From: Streptococcus massiliensis DSM 18628
GTDB taxonomy: Bacteria > Bacillota > Bacilli > Lactobacillales > Streptococcaceae
Length of the DNA stretch: 39,576 nucleotides
Direction of reading: 5' to 3'
Assembly: GCF_000380065.1 (NCBI RefSeq)
Contig: NZ_KB904368.1
Location: forward strand, 1-39,576
Positions within the stretch are counted from its first letter, which is position 1; each line of letters begins with the position of its first letter. This document shows positions 16,446 through 26,160 of the stretch, in pieces. The notes beneath the pieces are model-generated. The model had not been told where the DNA came from. It saw only the letters and a program-made list of their open reading frames with translations, and did not search any database. Both the position numbers and the translations under genes were made by a program.

Positions 16446-17711
16446 ATGGAATTTATCATTGTTCTTTTGCTCTTGGTCAATCTTGCGCTCAGCTACCTTC
16501 TTTGGCAAAAAAGTAGCAGCCAAGCTCAGCAAGTGCAGAAGGTTCTAGAAGACCAAGCGGACAATTTGTCAGAGCAGCTTGACTATCGCTTGAAAGAAGA
16601 GCGGCAAGAAGCCCTGATTAGGCAGCAGCGATTAGAATTGGCGCTGAGTGACCGTTTGGTAAAAGTAGAGACAGATTTGCACCGCAATTTGACCGAGCTA
16701 CGCGCAGAAATCACGGAGAATTTAACGAAAAATCGTGATAAGACGGACGAGCGTATGCAAAAAATTCAAGAGTCCAACGAGCAGCGTTTGGAGCAGATGC
16801 GTCAGACGGTGGAGGAAAAGCTGGAGCAGACCTTGCAAAGCCGCTTGCAGACTTCTTTTGCGACGGTATCCAAGCAGCTGGAATCAGTCAATCGTGGGCT
16901 GGGTGAAATGCAGACGGTGGCGCGTGATGTCGGAACGCTAAACAAGGTCTTGTCCAATACCAAAACGCGCGGGATTATGGGTGAGTTGCAGCTGGGGCAA
17001 ATTATTGAGGACATCATGACGCCCAGCCAGTACGAGCGCGAGTTTGCGACGGTGGCAGGCTCTAGCGAGCGGGTCGAGTACGCCATAAAATTGCCGGGGC
17101 AAAGCGAGCAGGATTATGTTTATCTGCCGATTGATTCTAAGTTTCCGCTGGCTGATTATTATCGGCTGGAGGACGCCTATGAAGCGGGCAATCGCGATGA
17201 CATTGACCTTTACCGCAAGGCGCTTTTGGCTAGCGTTAAGCGTTTCGCCAAGGACATCAAGAAAAAATATCTGGCACCGCCTGCAACGACCAATTTTGCC
17301 ATTATGTTTTTGCCGACAGAGGGGCTTTATTCAGAGGTCGTGCGCAATCCAGAATTTTTTGATAATTTGAGGCGGGAAGAGCAGATTGTGGTAGCTGGGC
17401 CGTCGACCTTGTCAGCCCTGCTCAATTCGCTGTCGGTCGGCTTTAAAACCTTAAATATCCAAAGAAGTGCAGACGACATCAGCAAGGTTTTGGCTTCGGT
17501 CAAGACAGAATTTAACAAATTTGGCGGGGTTCTCTCAAAAGCGCAGAAACATTTGAAAAATGCTTCGGGCAGCATTGATGAGCTCATGACACGCCGGACA
17601 AATGCGATTGAGCGGACGCTCCGCCATATCGAGCTGTCGGATGATGATGTTTCCTTAGGCATTTTAGATTTTCAAGAAGAAGGACAAGAAGGGATAGAAG
17701 ATGAAAATTAA
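16446..17711 (+). CDS. rmuC: RmuC family DNA recombination protein
   Basis: RmuC proteins are predicted nucleases linked to limiting inversions at repeats in E. coli; the exact activity is poorly defined. From the ATG at 16446 (AGGAG five bases upstream) the protein has 421 residues: an N-terminal membrane anchor (MEFIIVLLLLVNLALSYLLW), a long charged coiled coil to about residue 150, and the RmuC domain with GELQLGQIIED, PIDSKFPLADY and NFAIMFLPTEGLY. The gene overlaps the end of thiN context closely and itself overlaps yhaM by 11 bases. Confidence 0.93.
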   Translation: MEFIIVLLLLVNLALSYLLWQKSSSQAQQVQKVLEDQADNLSEQLDYRLKEERQEALIRQQRLELALSDRLVKVETDLHRNLTELRAEITENLTKNRDKTDERMQKIQESNEQRLEQMRQTVEEKLEQTLQSRLQTSFATVSKQLESVNRGLGEMQTVARDVGTLNKVLSNTKTRGIMGELQLGQIIEDIMTPSQYEREFATVAGSSERVEYAIKLPGQSEQDYVYLPIDSKFPLADYYRLEDAYEAGNRDDIDLYRKALLASVKRFAKDIKKKYLAPPATTNFAIMFLPTEGLYSEVVRNPEFFDNLRREEQIVVAGPSTLSALLNSLSVGFKTLNIQRSADDISKVLASVKTEFNKFGGVLSKAQKHLKNASGSIDELMTRRTNAIERTLRHIELSDDDVSLGILDFQEEGQEGIEDEN

Positions 17712-18645
17712 CCAAATGAAAAAAGACGAGCTCTTTGAAGGTTTTTACCTCATCAAGTCAGCAGAAGTTCGTCAGACCAGAGCTGGAAAGAATTATCTGG
17801 CTTTCACATTTCAAGATGATAGCGGCGAAATTGAGGGCAAGCTCTGGGACGCCCAGCCTCACAATGTCACAGAATTTACGGCAGGCAAGGTTGTCCACAT
17901 GCAGGGACGCCGCGAGGTTTACAACAACACGCCCCAGGTCAATCAAATTGTGCTGCGTCTGCCTAAGGCGGGCGAGCCAAACGACCCAGCGGACTTCAAA
18001 GAGAAGCCCCCTGTTGACCAAAAAGAGCTGCGCGATTACTTGGCGCAGATGATTTTCAAGATTGAAAATCCCATTTGGCAACGCTTGGTGCGCTCGCTCT
18101 ATTCTAAGTACGACCATGAATTTTACACCTATCCTGCTGCCAAGACCAATCACCACGCTTTTGAAGCAGGACTGGCTTTTCACACGGCGACCATGGTCAA
18201 GCTGGCGGACGCGATTGGCGACATTTATCCCCAGCTCAATAAGAGCCTGCTCTTTGCGGGGATTATGTTGCATGATTTGGCTAAGGTCTTGGAATTGACC
18301 GGGCCAGAAGGTACGGAGTACACGGTGCGGGGCAATCTCATCGGTCATATCGCTCTTATCGATGAGGAAATTACCAAAGCGCTGCTCGAGCTCAAGATTG
18401 ACGATAGCAAGGAAGACGTCATCGTGCTGCGTCATGTCATCCTCAGCCACCACGGGCTTTTGGAGTACGGCAGCCCCGTGCGCCCCAAAATCATGGAGGC
18501 TGAAATTATCCACATGATTGACAATTTAGATGCGGAAATGATGATGATGATCTCGGCTCTAGCCAAGATTGGTGCGGGCGAGATGACCAATCGCATCTTT
18601 GCCATGGACAATCGCTCTTTCTACAAACCGAATTTTAAAAATTAA
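17701..18645 (+). CDS. yhaM: 3'-5' exoribonuclease YhaM (Cbf1)
   Basis: YhaM is a Firmicute 3'-5' exonuclease; the S. pneumoniae homologue (called Cbf1) trims single-stranded RNA tails such as those left after terminators. The 314-residue protein has an N-terminal OB-fold (residues about 1-90, with GEIEGKLWDA) and an HD hydrolase domain with HTATM, the metal-binding HD in MLHDLAK, GHI and LSHHG. It overlaps the end of rmuC by 11 bases and ends this operon. No clear terminator follows; the 145 bases to uppS are AT-rich. Confidence 0.95.
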   Translation: MKINQMKKDELFEGFYLIKSAEVRQTRAGKNYLAFTFQDDSGEIEGKLWDAQPHNVTEFTAGKVVHMQGRREVYNNTPQVNQIVLRLPKAGEPNDPADFKEKPPVDQKELRDYLAQMIFKIENPIWQRLVRSLYSKYDHEFYTYPAAKTNHHAFEAGLAFHTATMVKLADAIGDIYPQLNKSLLFAGIMLHDLAKVLELTGPEGTEYTVRGNLIGHIALIDEEITKALLELKIDDSKEDVIVLRHVILSHHGLLEYGSPVRPKIMEAEIIHMIDNLDAEMMMMISALAKIGAGEMTNRIFAMDNRSFYKPNFKN

Positions 18646-18750
18646 ATACAAAAATAAAAGTCAGAAAACGGAAAAGTTTTTTGATTTTTTTGATAAAAAG
18701 CAGCAATGCCAAGCCTTGACAGCTATCCTTTCGCATTTTTAATCATTTTA

Positions 18751-18759
18751 TGATATAAT
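18751..18759 (+). promoter_or_regulatory. Extended -10 promoter of uppS-cdsA-rseP-proS
   Basis: TGA followed by TATAAT (18754-18759) lies 31 bases before uppS. No good -35 box is seen at 17 bases; a TTGACA at 18716-18721 is too far away to serve it. Confidence 0.65.
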
Positions 18760-18790
18760 AAACTGATTTGATACAAACGAGGAAATAGTT

Positions 18791-19540
18791 ATGTTCTCAT
18801 TTAGGAAAAAAGAGAAATCTGAGATGCCTTTGCAGGTGCCTAAGCACATTGGTATTATTATGGATGGAAATGGTCGTTGGGCAAAAAAACGTATGCAGCC
18901 ACGTGTCTTTGGGCATAAGGCAGGCATGGAAGCCTTGCAAAATGTCACAATCGCAGCAAAAGAAATGGGCGTGCAGGTTTTGACTGTTTACGCCTTTTCG
19001 ACGGAAAATTGGTCACGACCAGAAAAAGAAGTAAAATTCATTATGAATTTGCCTGTAGAATTTTACGAGCGCTATGTGCCGGAATTGCACAGAAATAATG
19101 TAAAAATTCAGATGATTGGAGATGTGGCAAAGCTGCCTAAGGAAACGCTCGAGGCTCTGAACAAGGCTCAGGACTTAACACGACTGAACACTGGTTTAAT
19201 TTTAAACTTTGCTCTCAACTACGGAGGTAGAGCAGAGATTGTCCAAGCAGTTAAGAATATCACTAAGGATGTGCTGGATGCGAAATTCAGCCCAGAGGAT
19301 ATCAACGAGGATGTGATTGCTAACTATCTTTATACTAATAGCCTGTCGCGTATTTTACGAGATCCAGATCTTGTCATTCGCACCAGTGGAGAGTTGCGCC
19401 TCAGTAATTTCCTGCCTTGGCAAAGTGCTTATAGTGAATTGTATTTTACAGACATTTTATGGCCAGATTTCGATGAGAATGCTTTGAATGCAGCAATTGT
19501 GGCTTATAATCGTCGCAATCGACGTTTTGGAGGAGTTTAG
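18791..19540 (+). CDS. uppS: Undecaprenyl pyrophosphate synthase
   Basis: UppS is a cis-prenyltransferase that makes the C55 lipid carrier for peptidoglycan and teichoic acid precursors from farnesyl pyrophosphate and eight isopentenyl units. The 249 residues contain the first family motif HIGIIMDGNGRWAKKR with catalytic Asp25, the FSTENW motif and the C-terminal DLVIRTSGELRLSNFL. GAGGAAA precedes the ATG. It heads a four-gene operon; cdsA starts 3 bases after its stop codon. Confidence 0.97.
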   Translation: MFSFRKKEKSEMPLQVPKHIGIIMDGNGRWAKKRMQPRVFGHKAGMEALQNVTIAAKEMGVQVLTVYAFSTENWSRPEKEVKFIMNLPVEFYERYVPELHRNNVKIQMIGDVAKLPKETLEALNKAQDLTRLNTGLILNFALNYGGRAEIVQAVKNITKDVLDAKFSPEDINEDVIANYLYTNSLSRILRDPDLVIRTSGELRLSNFLPWQSAYSELYFTDILWPDFDENALNAAIVAYNRRNRRFGGV

Positions 19541-19543
19541 TAG

Positions 19544-20347
19544 ATGGATAAAGAATTGCAAAAACGAGTTATTTTCGCTGGAATTGCGTTAGCAATTTTC
19601 TTGCCTTTGCTTTATCTTGGAGGGGTTGCTTTTCAGGTCGGTGTAGGGCTTATTGCTATGCTGGGTGTGCATGAATTGTTGCGTATGCGTGGTCTTGAAA
19701 CGGCTAGTCTTGAAGGCGGACTTGCTATGTTGGCAGCCTTTGTCTTTACGGTTCCAATTGAGAATTATTTGAAATTTTTACCGATGGACGGCAGTCTCAC
19801 AGCCTACGGAATTGTTGTTTTCCTGCTTTTAGGAGCTACTGTTTTAGGGAAAAACTATACTTACAACGATGCTGTTTATCCGATCGCTTCAAGTTTCTAC
19901 GTTGGCTTTGGTTTTCATGCCCTGGTGTCTGCACGTTTGGCGGGGTTTGACAAGGTATTGCTTGCTTTGTTTATCGTTTGGGTAACGGATTCAGGGGCTT
20001 ATTTGATTGGTAAGAAATATGGACGTCGGAAATTGATGCCAGCTGTGTCACCCAACAAGACCATTGAGGGAAGTTTAGGTGGAATTCTGGCAGCAGTGCT
20101 AGTAACATTCATTTTTGTGCTAGTTGATCGTCACGTGGCTAGTTCTCACAATCTTTTTACGATGCTTATTTTTGCTGTGATTTTTAGCAGCGCAGGGCAA
20201 TTTGGTGACCTAGTAGAAAGTGCCATCAAGCGTTACTTTGGAGTGAAAGACTCAGGGAAATTTATTCCGGGGCACGGTGGAGTCTTAGATCGCTTTGATT
20301 CGCTACTTTTTGTCTTTCCACTGATGCACCTACTTGGCTTAATTTAA
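19544..20347 (+). CDS. cdsA: Phosphatidate cytidylyltransferase
   Basis: CdsA makes CDP-diacylglycerol from phosphatidic acid and CTP, the branch point for phosphatidylglycerol and cardiolipin. The 267-residue membrane protein has about eight hydrophobic segments. The cytoplasmic loop TDSGAYLIGKKYGRRKLMP with SPNKTIEG, and the C-terminal signature SAIKRYFGVKDSGKFIPGHG...DRFDS, are diagnostic. GGAGGAG lies in the end of uppS. The gene sits in the envelope-lipid operon in the standard order. Confidence 0.97.
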   Translation: MDKELQKRVIFAGIALAIFLPLLYLGGVAFQVGVGLIAMLGVHELLRMRGLETASLEGGLAMLAAFVFTVPIENYLKFLPMDGSLTAYGIVVFLLLGATVLGKNYTYNDAVYPIASSFYVGFGFHALVSARLAGFDKVLLALFIVWVTDSGAYLIGKKYGRRKLMPAVSPNKTIEGSLGGILAAVLVTFIFVLVDRHVASSHNLFTMLIFAVIFSSAGQFGDLVESAIKRYFGVKDSGKFIPGHGGVLDRFDSLLFVFPLMHLLGLI

Positions 20348-20370
20348 ACTAGAGAAAGAGGGGACAGCCT

Positions 20371-23504
<3,134 letters not shown>

Positions 23505-23508
23505 AATG

Positions 23509-23532
23509 AAAAGAGCCCTAAGGCTCTTTTTT
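23509..23532 (+). terminator. proS terminator
   Basis: AAAAGAGCC (23509-23517) pairs with GGCTCTTTT (23522-23530), loop CTAA, followed by more T. Confidence 0.9.
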
Positions 23533-23535
23533 AGT

Positions 23536-23667
23536 GGTCTATTATGCATAGACAAGGACAGGAGTGTTCGTTTAGCTTTTCCCAAAGAAAATTCGCAAGC
23601 TAGAATTTTTTGGACAAAAAATGGCTTTAAAAAACAGGAGAAGAAAAAGATATGGGAGCCTACATAG
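23536..23667 (+). pseudogene. Decayed GNAT acetyltransferase C-terminal fragment
   Basis: This stretch has no start codon but reads open as DKDRSVRLAFPKENSQAR followed by IFWTKNGFKKQEKK, then meets a TAG at 23665. The pattern E-N-x-x-A-R-x-F-W-x-K-N-G-F is the acetyl-CoA-side C-terminal motif of GNAT acetyltransferases. The part before 23536 is the proS terminator, so the N-terminal domain is missing. Coding may have continued past 23667 in another frame. I read it as a gene remnant; function is not expected. Confidence 0.5.
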
Positions 23668-23756
23668 CGATTTTGATACAAAGGATTTGTTGATCTTAGA
23701 CGAGTAAAATTAAAATCTTTCATCAAAACTTCAATTCAAATTTTTGTTAAAAACGC

Positions 23757-23787
23757 TTGACTTGGAGTGCACTCCAAGGGATATAAT
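23757..23787 (+). promoter_or_regulatory. MerR-type promoter and operator of the adh operon
   Basis: TTGACT (23757-23762) and TATAAT (23782-23787) are 19 bases apart, the over-long spacing typical of MerR-activated promoters. The spacer holds a perfect 18-base palindrome, CTTGGAGTGCACTCCAAG (23761-23778). This matches the known NmlR/AdhR operator pattern. The MerR gene of the same operon (24867-25262) is the likely ligand. Confidence 0.93.
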
Positions 23788-23817
23788 AGTCTTAAAATAA
23801 TGAAAGTAGGAAATCGG

Positions 23818-24858
23818 ATGAAAGCAGCAATTTTTGTAGAGCCAGGTAAAATGGAAATGCGCGAGGTTGAGAAAGTTCGTCTTGAGAAACCGACGGATGC
23901 TCTGATTCGTATCGTTCGGGCTTGCGTTTGTGGCTCAGATTTGTGGTGGTTCCGCGGTATCTCTCAGCGGGAGGGCAATACGCCTGCTGGTCATGAGGCG
24001 ATTGGAGTGGTAGAAGAAGTCGGCTCAGAAGTGACAGACATCCAAGTTGGCGATTTTGTCATCGTTCCTTTTACCCACGGTTGCGGTCATTGTGCGGCCT
24101 GTCGCGCGGGCTTTGACGGGAATTGTCTCAATCGTGAAGCAGGGCTTGTGGGCTACCAAGGCGAGTATCTGCGCTTTAGCAATGCTAACTGGGCGCTGGT
24201 AAAAATTCCGGGGCAACCTAGTGATTATTCGGATGCTATGCTCAATTCGCTCTTGACCCTGTCTGATGTCATGGCGACGGGCTACCATGCGGCTAAGACA
24301 GCTGAGGTCAAGAGCGGTGATACGGTGGTCGTTATGGGCGACGGAGCTGTGGGTCTGTGCGGCGTCATCGCAGCTAAAATGCTGGGCGCCGGGCGCATTA
24401 TTGCTATGAGCCGGCATAAAGACCGTCAGGCTTTGGCGCGTGAATTTGGTGCGACAGATATTATCGCTGAGCGAGGCGATGAAGCGGTGGAAAAAGTTTT
24501 GGCCTTGACCAATCAAGCTGGTGCAGACGCCATTTTGGAATGTGTAGGTACCGAGCAATCCGTTGAAACAGCCGTCAAAATTGCTCGTCCAGGAGCTCTT
24601 ATCGGTCGGGTCGGTGTGCCGCAGAAGGCGGAAATGAACACCAACGAACTGTTCTGGAAGAATATCGGTTTGCGCGGTGGGATTGCTTCGGTGACGACTT
24701 ATGATAAGGAAGTTTTGCTGCAAGCTGTACTTAAGGGCGAAATTGAACCGGGCAAGGTCTTCACGCAGCGCTTTGACTTGGAGCACATCCAAGCGGCTTA
24801 CGACGCTATGGATCAGCGCACAGCCATTAAATCCTTGGTTCTGGTCAGCGAAAATTAG
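23818..24858 (+). CDS. Zinc-dependent alcohol dehydrogenase (medium-chain)
   Basis: This is a medium-chain zinc dehydrogenase of unknown substrate; MerR control suggests aldehyde or other carbonyl stress. The 346 residues have catalytic zinc ligands Cys38, His59 and Glu60 (in GHEAIG) and a complete structural zinc site Cys89, Cys92, Cys95 and Cys103. The nucleotide-binding fold contains VVMGDGAVGLCGV. The start is ATG 23818 with AGGAAA in front; an in-frame ATG at 23800 lacks a ribosome binding site. It resembles, but is not clearly, the AdhC formaldehyde/nitrosoglutathione class. First gene of the operon adh-merR-akr. Confidence 0.93.
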   Translation: MKAAIFVEPGKMEMREVEKVRLEKPTDALIRIVRACVCGSDLWWFRGISQREGNTPAGHEAIGVVEEVGSEVTDIQVGDFVIVPFTHGCGHCAACRAGFDGNCLNREAGLVGYQGEYLRFSNANWALVKIPGQPSDYSDAMLNSLLTLSDVMATGYHAAKTAEVKSGDTVVVMGDGAVGLCGVIAAKMLGAGRIIAMSRHKDRQALAREFGATDIIAERGDEAVEKVLALTNQAGADAILECVGTEQSVETAVKIARPGALIGRVGVPQKAEMNTNELFWKNIGLRGGIASVTTYDKEVLLQAVLKGEIEPGKVFTQRFDLEHIQAAYDAMDQRTAIKSLVLVSEN

Positions 24859-24866
24859 GTGAGCCC

Positions 24867-25262
24867 ATGAATATTAAAAAAGTAAGTGAAGAGACGGGAA
24901 TATCGGCTGACACCATTCGCTATTATGAGCGGATTGGGCTCATTCCGCCTGTGACACGCAACCAGTCGGGTATTCGCGACTTTAGTGAACGAGAAATTGC
25001 AATTTTGAAATTTGTTCGGTATTTTCGCAGGGTAGGGCTGTCGGTCGACAGCCTGATTGCCTATATCGGGCTTATGGATAAAGGCGATGAGACCATTCCA
25101 GCTCGAATCGCGATTTTTCAGGAAGAAAGAGCCAAGCTGCAAGAACGGATTGACCAGTTGCAGGAGGCTTTGACTCGGCTCGACTACAAAATCGAAAACT
25201 ATGAAAATAAGGTGCTGCCGCGCGAGCGGGAGCTATTTGAGGACAAGGAGGAAAGTAAATGA
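24867..25262 (+). CDS. MerR family regulator, NmlR/AdhR type, without cysteine
   Basis: The 131 residues contain a MerR winged helix (VSEETGISADTIRYYERIGLIPPV), a second part GIRDFSEREI, and a C-terminal dimerising coiled coil (EERAKLQERIDQLQEALTRLDYKI). This is the NmlR/AdhR subfamily, which regulates adh genes under aldehyde and nitrosative stress. AdhR of B. subtilis senses with a single cysteine in FIKC; here the segment is FVRYF, with Tyr52 at that place, and the protein contains no cysteine at all. It follows adh by 8 bases and overlaps the next gene by 4 (ATGA). Confidence 0.94.
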   Translation: MNIKKVSEETGISADTIRYYERIGLIPPVTRNQSGIRDFSEREIAILKFVRYFRRVGLSVDSLIAYIGLMDKGDETIPARIAIFQEERAKLQERIDQLQEALTRLDYKIENYENKVLPRERELFEDKEESK

Positions 25263-26134
25263 AAGCAGTCACTCTATCCAATCAAGTTACCATGCCTCTC
25301 TTAGGTTTTGGCGTTTACCAAGTACCAGATTTGGCAGAATGCGAGCGGGTTGTGTCCGACGCTATTGCGGTCGGCTACCGCTTGATTGACACCGCGCAAG
25401 CCTATCTCAATGAAGAAGCCGTCGGCAATGCCATTAGAAAATCAGGAATTGACCGTCAGGAATTTTTCATCACCAGCAAAATCTGGGTCAGCAATTTCGG
25501 CTATGAAAAAGCCAAAGCCTCAATCGAAAAAAGTTTGGCGCGCCTACAAACGGACTATCTGGACTTGATGCTCGTTCACCAGCCTTTCGGTGACTATTAC
25601 GGAGCCTATCGGGCGCTGGAGGAATATTACAAGGCAGGAAAAATCAAGGCGATTGGCGTCAGCAATTTTTCACCAGACCGCCTCGCCGACATCTCTCTGT
25701 TCGCTGAAATCACCCCTATGGTCAATCAGGTGGAAACCCATGTCTTTCATCAGCAGCTGAAAGCGCGCGAAACCATGAAAAAATACGATGTTCAGATTGA
25801 GTCTTGGGGGCCTTTTGCAGAAGGGCGCAGCGATTTCTTTAGCAATGAAACCCTGACCAAAATCGGTCAAAAATACGGCAAATCAGCTGCCCAAGTTGGC
25901 CTGCGCTATCTCATCCAGCAGGATATTATCGTCATTCCAAAGACGGTGCACAAGGAGCGCATGGAGCAGAATTTTGCAGTCTTTGACTTTCAGTTGTCCG
26001 ATGAGGATATGGCGGAGATTTTGCTCTTAGACCAAGAACAGAGCCAGTTCTTCTCGCATTTTGACCCTGAGACGGTGGAGCGCATTGCAAACTATTCCGC
26101 TCAGTACAGCGCTTTAGAAGTAGAGCAAGGTTAA
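25259..26134 (+). CDS. Aldo/keto reductase
   Basis: This NADPH-dependent aldo/keto reductase has 291 residues, a TIM barrel and an intact catalytic tetrad Asp44, Tyr49, Lys74 and His107 (contexts DTAQAYLNE, ITSKIW, LVHQP). GVSNF and the cofactor-binding IPKTVHKERMEQN are also present. The family reduces aldehydes such as methylglyoxal; here its substrate is unknown. The ATG overlaps the MerR stop codon (ATGA), so it is translationally coupled and probably induced with adh by the MerR protein. A bidirectional terminator follows. Confidence 0.95.
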   Translation: MKAVTLSNQVTMPLLGFGVYQVPDLAECERVVSDAIAVGYRLIDTAQAYLNEEAVGNAIRKSGIDRQEFFITSKIWVSNFGYEKAKASIEKSLARLQTDYLDLMLVHQPFGDYYGAYRALEEYYKAGKIKAIGVSNFSPDRLADISLFAEITPMVNQVETHVFHQQLKARETMKKYDVQIESWGPFAEGRSDFFSNETLTKIGQKYGKSAAQVGLRYLIQQDIIVIPKTVHKERMEQNFAVFDFQLSDEDMAEILLLDQEQSQFFSHFDPETVERIANYSAQYSALEVEQG

Positions 26135-26160
26135 AAGGTTGCCTTTGGGCAACCTTTTTT
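26133..26160. terminator. Bidirectional terminator of the aldo/keto reductase and glutathione synthase genes
   Basis: AAAAGGTTGCC (26133-26143) pairs with GGCAACCTTTT (26148-26158), loop TTTG. The left arm begins at the aldo/keto reductase stop codon and the right arm ends at the stop codon of the convergent gene. Confidence 0.9.

Noticed and set aside
18716-18721. TTGACA as -35 box for uppS
   Set aside because: The -10 box starts 32 bases after it, far outside the 15-19 range, and no other -10 box lies at the right distance.
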